Assembly: GCA_946803715.1 (NCBI GenBank)
Contig: CAMPET010000096.1
Coordinates: 75,047-93,817 of the forward strand
Source of the DNA: Beroe ovata
Taxonomy: Eukaryota; Ctenophora; Nuda; Beroida; Beroidae
DNA: 18,771 nucleotides
Direction of reading: 5' to 3'
The translations under genes and the position numbers were made by a program. Positions 1 to 9,300 of this stretch are shown one piece after another; the stretch's first letter is position 1, and each line of letters opens with the position of its first letter. The notes under the pieces are model-generated. The model had not been told where the DNA came from. It ran no database searches and saw nothing but the letters and a program-made list of their open reading frames with translations.

Positions 1-29
<29 letters not shown>
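1..29. repeat. (CA)n microsatellite
   Basis: Pure CA dinucleotide run at the window edge, ending at CG in 29-30. It lies immediately before the putative acceptor at 36 or 50 of the first visible exon of the adaptor-like gene, so it is probably intronic. Its full length is unknown because the window starts inside it. Confidence 0.95.
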
Positions 30-32
<3 letters not shown>

Positions 33-36
33 GCAG

Positions 37-3000
37 TTATCCCTTATCAGTGACTTTTACGGTTTCACAAGCTTGACGTGGGAATGTCAATGTAAGAACG
101 GAGGTTTTCGAAAGTTTGGAAAATGTTTAACACCTGAGGAACTGTTTTACCTGAACCAGTGCATGCTATTCCGTGGTTGGAACCACCCATCTTTGAGTGT
201 CAACTTTCAGAATTTAACGGTAAAAGTGTTGAAAAATTAACCCCCTGAACCGTGATCCAAAGTTTGAAGACATTTCATCCCCATAGGTTTGTATCGTCAG
301 TATGTCAGAGATGCCGGATTTGTGTTCAAGTGCGGTGACGTCATTAACCTAGACGATTGTATGAAGATGATGGACAAGATTAGCGCTATCAAGACACTGC
401 AGGAACGGGAGTTCCTAATCACGCCTGAGGATTCAATCCAGGTATGTCATGGAGAAATCACTGGGCGTGTTCATGTTCGTCACATATGATGACCGACATT
501 AATATAGATCACTCTTATTTCCCTTATCTATCGTTAAAAAACAACGTGACTACCCCTTTTGTTGTTGTTTGAAGGGGGCTGTAGACAACAACGCATTCGT
601 CAGGCACAAAGCCTAACATTGCCTAACACCTTGCTGGGGTGTTAAAACTTTTTAACAATTAACTTCCACACACTTTAAATGCACTCCAGAACATAATGAT
701 ACGATACCCCTATATCTAAAACATTTGCGCGTTTTAAATGTGCTACCAGAAAAAGTGGTAGGTATACGTAATGCGTATCTGTGATCACTTTTGAGGGTTG
801 GACGTGTTTCTTCATGTGAAGCCGTATCATATGTTAGAGCGGAACAACTCAAAATATGTCAACTGTTACTGATTGTATCTGTAGTTACCGGATGAATGGT
901 CGTTTTGTTACAGTCTTCACCTTCAACTTTGAAAACTGGAAAACAAGCTAGCTCAGTCTATCATTTCAGAGGAGACTGGCTAGCTTACACTTGCTGGAAT
1001 GAGAATTTCGCTAATTGAAATTTTTTCAGAAGTTTCTGTTGGGTTTATGTCCGTACGAAAGGAAAACTCGGAAGGAATTCCTGTCAGACCTCTATGACAG
1101 GAGTTTGACAGTGGAGCCGTTTGGAGGACCACCCTCCTTCTTCTCCAAAACTTCCGAACACCATTTCAACACGGATCCCAACTCAGAGGTGCGTTCTGAT
1201 CATATTGAGTGAGCGAAAAATCCCAAATGAATACCATAAAGTGCCAACAATATGTAAATGAATTCGCTCATGCATGTCACAGCTATAACACATGTCATGG
1301 TGCGAAGTTTGACACACAATCACGTCATTGCAAGATAATTTTTTTGACAGATAATACTGTCTACAGTTCATTCGCTACATATAATAATGAATCACATGGC
1401 AAAACTATGGAATAGAAAGATGTGTTAAAACAACTCCCATTGTCAGATTTGATAATATATATCCCTGTGTTAGTGTGTGTCATCGCTTACAATCAGTTGC
1501 CGCCCTTATTCTCTCCTCCATCTCATGCTCACCCTAACTCTCTCTCTCATCTCCCTTTCTCTCATCTCCCTCTCTCCCTCCTTCCCTCAACTAGTGGTAT
1601 CTTGTTAAAACTTACCGCGTTAACGTTAGGTTTCGTGCAATATACATGATATGTTATATTCCCTGCAAACACTCTCCATTCTCGCTGTAATTCTCTCCTC
1701 TGACTCTTGTGTTTGTCATCATTAGATCATAATCTAACTCCTGATTAATAACGTGTTGATTAGTGTTGCTGTGTAGTTCCTGTTGTTGAATCATGTCGAA
1801 GAGCTCCGAAAGAACACTCAAATTCAAGAAATTCCTGCGGTTTTCGGGCAAAAATAAGACAATCAAGCCGATCAGTACGCCAAAGGGACATCAATACGTA
1901 AGTGTGTACTTGTCGAAACTTGGCAGAGACGTATTTTCTATCAATCATTGAAAACTAACTGTACCTCTACTAATGTTACTGGTGTGCATTGTAATATCTT
2001 CAATGCTCTACTACATTTTACATCATCAATTGTACTTGGTCCGCTTTTGAGGATCAAAGTTCAGACTGCAGGTCCAGACTGTCTATATGTGTAATATCTG
2101 TAATTCCAAACTAATAGAAAGTTGGTAAGCATAATTCAATTAAATGCTATGCTTAAATTAGGTCATATTTGACTTAGCAGCGAGGTTCGATTTAGGTAGG
2201 TATCTGTGTTGGTATGTCATCGCCGTCACTGACATATGAGAGTACTGGATTTAATTGGTTAATTGATTGAGCGAGATATGCCTTGTGATGTGCGAATACT
2301 TTAGCAGGTAGTTTTACACGACGTAAATCTTGTACACAAGACTCAACGTTTATTCAACAATCTAAATACACAAAAAGGTATATACGTCTAAATCACTCCT
2401 AAATCTCTCCTAACTCTAATCATCCCACAGTATTTCGGATGGAAGAGTACGTCAGTGAAACCGAAGACTGCAAAGCAGACAGTGAGCGCAGCCACTGACA
2501 GGTTCAACAGGCTCGCAATGGGTGAGTCAGTCCCTGGGCCCAGTGACCCACCGACCGAGGACTCAGCCAGCAGTGAGGATGACAACACTTCTAGAGGTGA
2601 GGGGGTTACGGATTGATGAGTGAATGTGGGATATTGAGGGTCATTTCCCAATCACACTTCCTTGCCGCAGCTAGATTGGGCTCAACTCTAAAGAAGTCCA
2701 AGTCGTTTTGCAACAGGAAGCTGGACGAGCCCCCACCCATACCACCACGACCCACTGCTATCAAGAAATCAAACTGTCTTACACGGAGCCAGAGTTTCAA
2801 CACCGAGCGGCGAAGCCCCTGTAAGTCATCCAACATTGAACATTTTGAGACTCCGATCTGTGTCTTTTGAGCACGCGCGCATGAGAGTTGACATTTTTCG
2901 AAACAAAATGCGCAATCGACAATGGAATGCACTTGCACAGTACTGCGCGGCGCGCGCGCGCTTCTATATGATGTTACTCGTGTTGATTCTACCTTGCATG

Positions 3001-3815
3001 CCTTGATATTTCTGGAATTTAACTTTCAGATGATATGTGCGTTTTGCAAGATAACCGTCACCCTGCAGTTGGTGGTGAGAAGATGTCCCCACAGCATTTC
3101 CAGAGCTCTGGTAGCCCGATCTTTGCGCAACATCCATGCGACCCTATCTACGGAATGGACTCCCCCACATACCACCAGAACTCACCGACTCATCTCCTGC
3201 AAAACTCCAGTGCTCCCATCTATGCTCAGGCGAAGAGATCACAGGACCACGACATTGGTAGAGTATCGCCAGTTTTCAATCAACGATCACCACTCGCGCA
3301 AGGACAGCGAAATCCGAACACTCCCAGCCCTCCTCTAGCCAGTGTCCGGCCCAAACAGCGCATGGCGGTCAGGCCAGTGGTGAGATCTAGTGTCAAGCAG
3401 CGGCTCTCACCTTCCCCCTCTCCACCAGGTCAATAATACAAGCTTTTCACAAGCTCTTTGAGAACTCGGAACAGTCTGGACGAACCTAATTACTAATTAC
3501 ATACTATAACGAACCTAATTACTAATTACGTACTAATAACCTACTTAAATTTTACTATCATTTCAAAATATTTCCACCGTTTCAGCTAGAAGAAACAGGG
3601 GCAGTACTAAAATCCCACGGCCCGCAGGTGGTCCAGAGAGTCCACCTGCACTACCACTCAAAACCATCAGGAGAAAGGTAACCACAAAGAAAGTGGATCC
3701 AGAGGAGCCGGATGAGTGTTACGATACGATTGAGAATTACCCTCTCCGCCCACCCCCTGTCCCCCCTCCCATCCCCCCCAAACAGAAGCCTCCTCCACTC
3801 CCTCCACGAAACTGA
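37..3815 (+). CDS. Adaptor-like protein, 5' partial: CABIT-like segment plus proline-rich tyrosine tail
   Basis: Eight exons join with agreeing phases: 37-219, 301-441, 1030-1188, 1802-1897, 2431-2596, 2671-2820, 3030-3428 and 3586-3815 (508 codons including TGA). All have GT donors and AG acceptors. The first exons contain CGDVINLDDC, then EREFLITPEDSIQ, then KFLLGLCPY. This order (glycine-acid turn, hydrophobic FLI strand, KF-L strand) resembles the CABIT domains of THEMIS and GAREM proteins, but this is a pattern judgement, not a search result. The tail has class I/II SH3-ligand stretches (EPPPIPPRP, KPPPLPPRN at the C-terminus), many SP sites, and tyrosines in PIYGM, PTYHQ, PIYAQ and DECYDTIENYP contexts. 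Such a tail suits a cytoplasmic signalling scaffold binding SH3 and SH2 proteins. The start lies outside the window. The first exon (alternative acceptor at 51) and the weak acceptor at 1801 are the least certain parts; the exons from 2431 onward are firm. Confidence 0.6.
1505..1594 (+). repeat. Pyrimidine-rich low-complexity tract in an intron
   Basis: About 90 bases almost wholly C and T, with recurring CTCTCATCTCCCT words, ending in CAACTAG at 1588-1594. It lies in the intron between exons 1030-1188 and 1802-1897. It looks like an over-long polypyrimidine tract, but the sequence after its AG contains no convincing exon beyond a possible ten-codon piece (WYLVKTYRVN) before GTTAGG. Confidence 0.6.
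1793..1897 (+). CDS. Possible alternative first coding exon of the adaptor-like gene
   Basis: An ATG at 1793 opens 35 codons, basic and lysine-rich (FKKFLRFSGKNKTIKP), ending at a good donor TAC|GTAAGT at 1897. An in-frame TGA at 1787-1789 lies just upstream. Splicing from the exon ending at 1188 therefore needs the poor acceptor CGAAG at 1801. The alternative is transcription starting in the preceding intron, giving a short form with only the basic and proline-rich part. The sequence does not decide between them. Confidence 0.3.
3481..3538. repeat. 29-bp tandem duplication in the last intron of the adaptor-like gene
   Basis: Two adjacent copies, 3481-3509 and 3510-3538, share GAACCTAATTACTAATTAC and differ at a few bases (ACATACTATA against ACGTACTAATA). 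Each holds TAAT-core, homeodomain-like words, which is expected in AT-rich DNA and is not evidence of function. Confidence 0.85.
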
Positions 3816-3826
3816 ACAATGAGACC

Positions 3827-3880
3827 GCACGTGACTCCTCATCTGATAATCGAGCACGTGACTCCTCATCTGATAATCGA
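3827..3880. repeat. Perfect 27-bp tandem duplication with a CACGTG core
   Basis: Copies at 3827-3853 and 3854-3880 are identical and begin GCACGTGACTCCTCATCTGA. They start 11 bases after the stop codon of the adaptor-like gene, so they lie in its 3' UTR. Each carries the palindrome CACGTG, an E-box in DNA. Exact identity suggests a recent duplication. Confidence 0.95.
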
Positions 3881-4283
3881 GCTGTTTATACGACCAAAAT
3901 GAATGACCAATTGATTTTATACGGTTTCGAAACGCTTTTTATATGGGTAGCAACATCAGTATAGCAATTCGTAAAATTGCACTGATGTCCAAATAGAAAT
4001 AGTTGCGATTGCTATCGATTAAGCGGGTTTTTATGAATCAAACTGATTTTGCAATCCAACTTTTCAGTTTCCACGATTTATAAACTCAACTTAATGGATC
4101 TCTTTCTAACTTTTTATACTATTTTAGATATTCTGTATGGTGATGATGCGTAATGTACAAATGAAGACAAGCTCATTCCGTTTCATAAATACGATTTTAA
4201 TTGTATAAACCAGCAATAACGTGGTGATAGTCATACACTGTTCAAGTTAAACCCATCATACACTTTCAGTGTAAAAAAATCCT

Positions 4284-4289
4284 AATAAA
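4284..4289 (+). terminator. Candidate poly(A) signal AATAAA
   Basis: An AATAAA lies 469 bases after the stop of the adaptor-like gene, in the convergent intergenic region. The spacing is plausible for a 3' UTR. A six-base motif in AT-rich DNA is weak evidence by itself. Confidence 0.35.
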
Positions 4290-4399
4290 CTGATATGAAA
4301 AATCAAATAATCAAAAGCGTTTCTACATGAACAATTTGAATATTAATTAAACCTAAAGGGGGTGTACAAAAATTAACGGTTTCGAATGATGTCCTCAAC

Positions 4400-4427
4400 G
4401 TCACCAAGGCAACGTTACCATGGTAAC
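4400..4427. promoter_or_regulatory. Two abutting RFX-type X-boxes
   Basis: GTCACCAAGGCAAC (4400-4413) is followed with no gap by GTTACCATGGTAAC (4414-4427). Each matches the RFX X-box consensus GTNRCC-N2-RGYAAC at every defined position, and the second is a perfect palindrome. RFX factors are known in animals as regulators of ciliary genes. The pair lies 43 bases beyond the carrier stop codon, presumably in that gene's 3' UTR or just past it. Binding and target gene are not shown. Confidence 0.65.
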
Positions 4428-4469
4428 AAGCGTGTCATGTGATGCATAAATCCTAGACTCGCATCAGTC

Positions 4470-6367
4470 TCATACGCGTCCCTCTGTCGTGACAATCTTG
4501 AAGTTTCCGGTCTCTGACACTTCTGTGCTCACTATCTTCCCACTACGTGGAAACCACAGGCCTGCAAATATCGGGTTTAGGTACATCCTTGTCATGATGA
4601 AGTGAACCACCGTCTCTCCACACACGCATATTGAGCCTCACTGAGTATACGTACTCTCTTTTGTAAGTCGATTTTTCTCTTACCTAGTTTCTGCTCCAGG
4701 TTGGCAAAGGTTCTGTCAGTGTTACGGAAGCCCCCGATGTGATCCAAATTCACATTATCAGGATTGTAAACGCCGATCTTAGCAGCTCTGACTGGCTCTA
4801 CTTTCTTTGCGGGGCCGTATGGGAGCCATCGCTGTAACATCTCATAGACAGCTGAGTGGAGGGGATTTGTGTTAGAGAAAGTCGCAAAACAGTCTATATT
4901 ATATTTAGACCGATGGAGTTGTCCCATTATCCAAGTTAAGAAAGTGATACCCACACTCACAATACTCACCTAGAATAGTAGAATAGTAATTAGTAGAACA
5001 TTTCAACTCATGCTCATCACTCACCTAGGGTCACACCAAACTGGGGTGACGATCTGAACATCCGTGCTGGGGCTCCCTTCCAGAACACTGAGAACCCTTC
5101 CTCTTGGTACAGCCGACGAGCACAGTTCACTAATCCGGTATACGGCGCTCGGCCTGCTTTCGGCTTGACCTGATCGTAACATAATTCGATGTTACTTGTG
5201 CTTCGATACCACATCTTAAAAACCGTCAATGAAGAGTAAGAAAGCACAGTAGACAGTAGAGTAGGAAAGACCTGTAACCGAGTCTTGATGACGTCAGCAG
5301 GAGTGACTAAGGACGCGGAGGGCACACCGGCAAGCGTAGCAGCCGCCAGAATCCCCGGGAACGCCGTAACTCCGGTACTCTTGTCGGCGAACGCCTCCTT
5401 TAGATGAGCGTACGTGGGGAAGTAGATGGCGGAGAAGGGGGCGTCGCGCAGCATGCACGCCCGGGCGCCCTGGGTGGTAGGGGAGGTAAACAACAAAATT
5501 GGATAAGAATCTTCAATTCTCTGTGATGAAATTGTGTATGTTGTGTATGTTGCTGTACTCGATACACATTGAACTATTCAAAACTCTGGTAATTGTCGGC
5601 AAAACTAACTCGATAGAGTCCCTTGAGTCCTAACTCTCTGACAACTTGGAGTGCGGTGATGTTCTGATTGGATACCACTTCGCCAGCAACCTGCAGTCTG
5701 ATCTTAACGATCTCTATGGGGTTAGTGAACATCACTTGGGCAGTGCCTCCCTGCGAGAAGTTAACAAGATATATTGTAGACTGAAGAGGATTATAATTGG
5801 CCGATTGCTGATTGCCTGGCGATACTAGGCCCTGCTGCCTCACGGTCAGCAAAACCCGGGTCTGACATCGACAGGGCGGTGGGAACAGGCAAATTGCGGA
5901 TTGCAGATAAAGTTCTCAGAATCAGAATGGTCAATGGCGAGGGGCGATAATTTACAAGTAATGACATTCTCCTAGAGGTTTGAGTGGGATTGGAAACATA
6001 CCATTCCACCGGCTAGAATCTCCGCAGAAAACGGAATAGATCCCGTCTTTGGGTCGGTGAAGTAACCTCTCACGGCATCGTTTGTCTGAGGGAGAGCGGC
6101 ATATCATTTCAGATTTTGAGAATATTCTAAGCTCTAATCTGCCTCCCGTTGCTGTACTAACCGTCATTTTGATGGCTTTCTCCGGGGCAACACCACACAA
6201 CTGAGGCAACAAGCCCCTATACAATCCCTTGATTCCCTCAAACTTCACAACTTTCCTGAAACAGTCGATGCTATTCTTGTACAACACTTCGTCTGCTATT
6301 GTCGTGACTTGGTTCTGAAGTCGTGTTTTCACGAGGTCTATCGGGTAAACTGCTGCTGCTCCAGAAG
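4470..6367 (-). CDS. SLC25A12/13-like: Aralar/citrin exons 9-15: transmembrane carrier domain and C-terminus
   Basis: This block gives the carrier domain except its first helix start. Exon 9 (6162-6367) has [13 protein letters not shown] and [20 protein letters not shown]. Exon 10 (6002-6085) has [12 protein letters not shown]. Exon 11 (5610-5750) has [15 protein letters not shown]. Exon 12 (5272-5469) has [17 protein letters not shown] and [11 protein letters not shown]. Exon 13 (5025-5169) has [20 protein letters not shown]. Exon 14 (4684-4851) has YEMLQRW and [12 protein letters not shown]. Exon 15 (4470-4561) has [13 protein letters not shown]. The strong donor G|GTAAGAG at 4683 and acceptor TTTGCAG at 4562 support exon 15; reading through that intron ends at a TGA at 4594-4592 with no family match. 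All three PX[D/E]XX[K] signatures are intact, so transport function is expected. Confidence 0.93.
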
Positions 6368-9300
6368 CTGGGAAAATGTCACGTGATCAGTTTGATCAGA
6401 GAAAATTATCTGATCCCTAATTATACTAGAACTGAATTGGGTGGTTGACCCTGAGGCTTCGGACTCCAAAAACGGGATCAACGTTGAAAATTACAAGGAA
6501 ATGATAATTGAGTAGACGTAATAAGTATACGTCTGAGACCCTTATCTGACCCCTTATTTGACCCCTTACTGACAAAGAATTGGGCGGTGGTCAGAGAGGC
6601 TTCGGACCATGCAAAATGGATACATAGGTATTGATGATAAGGATATAAAAATTGAGCCGACGTAGCAAGTAGCTGCCTAAGACTCTTATGTGATTCCTTA
6701 TTTGACCTAGACTGGCAAAGGTCGTGTTCACAGAGCCTTTGAACCTCGAAGAATAGAGTAAGCGCTCAATATCATGTAGGGAACGACAATTAAGATATGA
6801 AAAAGCAGTAGATGTCTGAGACCCTTATCTGACTCCATATTTGACCTACACTGGCATGTGCGGTGGTCACAGAGACTTTGGATCTCGGAAAATGGAATCA
6901 GCGCCCGAAAATACATAGGAAATGATAATTAGGGTATCAACATAGTAAGTAGCAGTCTGAGACCCTTATCTGACCCCTTATTTGACATAGGCGGTGGTCA
7001 CCGAGCCCTCAGACCTTAAAAAATGGAATAAGCGCTCAAAATTGTATAAGAAATGATAATAAAGTGATGGGAATTGAGTTGACCTAGTCAATAGTCGTCT
7101 GAGACCCTTATCTGACCCCTAATTTGGCCTATACTTGCATAGGTGTTTGTCACATAGCCTTCGGACATCGAAAAATGGAATCAGCGCTTGAATTTCGTAG
7201 GAAATGATGATTAAGTTATGGATATTAATAAACGTAGTAAGTAGACGTCCGAGACCCTTATCTGACCCCTTATTTGACCCACACTGGCTTAGACGGTGGT
7301 CACAGAGCCTTCAGACCTCGAAAAATGGAATAAGCGCTCAAAATTGTATAAGAAATGATAATAAAGTGATGGAAATTGAGTTGACGTAGTAAATAGTCGT
7401 CTGAGACCCTTATCTGACCCCTTACTTGGCCTATACTTGCATAGGTGTTGGTCACAAAGCCTTCGGACATCGAAAAATGGAATCAGCGCTCAAAATTTCA
7501 TAGGAAATGGTGATTTAGTTATGGAAATTGAGTAAACGTAGTAAGTAGACGTCTGAGACCCTTATCTGACCCCTTATTTGCCCTACATTGGCATAGGCGT
7601 TGGTCACATAGCATTCGGACCTTGAAAAATGGAATCAGCGCTCAAAATTTCATAGGAAATGGTGATTTAGTTATGGAAATTGAGAAGATGCACTAATTAG
7701 ACGTTTGAGACCCTTATCTGACCCCCTATTTATACTACACTTGCATGGAAGTTGGTCAAAGAGCCTTCAGACCCCGAAAAATGGAATCAGCGGTCAAAAT
7801 TACATGAGAAATGATAATTTCGTTATAAAAATTGAGAAGATGCACAAATTAGACGTCTGAGACCCTTATCTGACCCCTTATTTGACCTACACTGGTATAG
7901 ACAGTGGTCACAGAACCTTCGGACCTTGAAAAATGGAATCAGCGGTCAAGGTTACATAAAGATGATGATTTAGTAATGGAAATTGAGTAGACGTGGTAAA
8001 TAGACGTCTGAGACCCTTATCTGACCCCTTATTTGACCCACACTGGCATAGACAGTTGTCACAGAACCTTCGGACCCTGGAAAATGGAATCAGCGGTCAA
8101 AATTACATAGGAAATGATGATTTCGTTATAAAAATTGAGAAGATGCACAAATTAGACGTCTGAGACCCTTATCTGACCCCTTATTTGACCTACACTGGTA
8201 TAGACAGTGGTCACAGAACCTTCGGACCCTGAAAAATGGAATCAGCGGTCAAAATTGCATAGGAAATGATGATTTCCTTATGAAAATTAAGAAGATGCAC
8301 TAATTAAACGTCTGAGACCCTTATCTGACCCCTTATTTGACCCACACTGACGTAGGTGTTGGTCAAAGAGCCTTCGGACCTCGAAAAATGGAATCAGCGG
8401 TCAAAATTACGGCTGACCCTCTATTTGATTTAATTGACATAGCTTGAAAGCTGGTTAAACTCTAAAATTACATAGGAAACAATGGTTAAGCAATTAAAAC
8501 TGAGTAAGCCGACGTCTGTCTATAGTGGAAAGATAATTGATGCAGCATCTAATTGATCACGTGATTGAAAACGTGATCAATTAGATGCTGCAACTTGTAC
8601 AATTAAAATGAGAACTAGATCATAAGGAAATATTTTTGAGATTTCAGACTAATAAAACCGACTTTTGTACTTAGTGTTTGGGTCGGTTGACCCAGCTCAT
8701 CGAGTTTAGTTGATTGTGTAGTGTAGTGTAGTGTAGCCATGGGTTCAGGTCGAAGGGTCGGTTGACCCAGCTCATCGAGTGTAGTTGATTGAATGTAGTG
8801 TAGCCATGGGTTCAGGTCGAATAAAGTGTGTCGTTGCATACTAGGCATCAGCATCAGGTCGGCTGTAACATCGGTGTTCCTTGACACAAACCCAATAAAC
8901 ACACAATAAGCACAAAATCTTGGGTTCTGTACATGCTGCAGCTAGTATCGATCGCGACGCGGATTGTAAGAAGGATCTAGCCTAATCCTCTGCCCTATGA
9001 GTTGATCTAGCTGTATCAGTCTAGGCCACTGCAAAGCGCATGTATAGAACACATGTCATAACACAATAAAAATCACAATACACATCTCACTCATGTCACA
9101 CATCGCTTAGTTGAGACCTGGCTCAACTACATGGATCACAGCGATTATCCAGGGGTATTTTGCACCACGTGACAGTTTTTTCCGATCGAATTGGGGGTCA
9201 GATAAGGGTCTCAGACGTTTTTCCAATCAATTTGCCTACTCTCATCCTCGTTTCCTATGTAATTTTGAGCGCTGCTTCCATTTTTCGAGGTCCGAATACT

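Larger units (their letters stand above)
3816..4469. other. Intergenic region between convergent genes
   Basis: 654 bases separate the stop of the plus-strand adaptor-like gene from the stop of the minus-strand carrier gene. The region is AT-rich and has no credible ORF. It holds the 27-bp tandem repeat, a possible plus-strand poly(A) signal and two X-boxes. Both 3' UTRs must lie here, so the transcripts may overlap. Confidence 0.7.

Noticed and set aside
332-345. TGACGTCA inside an adaptor-gene exon (another inside carrier exon 12 near 5287)
   Set aside because: Both lie in coding sequence and are explained by the codons; no TATA or second site nearby.
1594-1627. Possible ten-codon micro-exon after the pyrimidine tract
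   Set aside because: Phase would fit, but no conserved residues or strong donor; the only support is the tract itself.
2160-2200. GGTTCGATTT word considered as a tRNA B box
   Set aside because: No matching A box or cloverleaf arms around it.
4592-4683. Read-through C-terminus of carrier exon 14 ending at TGA 4594-4592
   Set aside because: A strong donor (G|GTAAGAG) and a downstream exon matching the family tail ([11 protein letters not shown]) give a better model. By coincidence both endings have the same length.
6390-8520. Repeat array considered as a CRISPR or coding tandem repeat
   Set aside because: Units are ~150 bp without short constant repeats and unique spacers, the DNA is eukaryotic intron, and frames are broken by stops.
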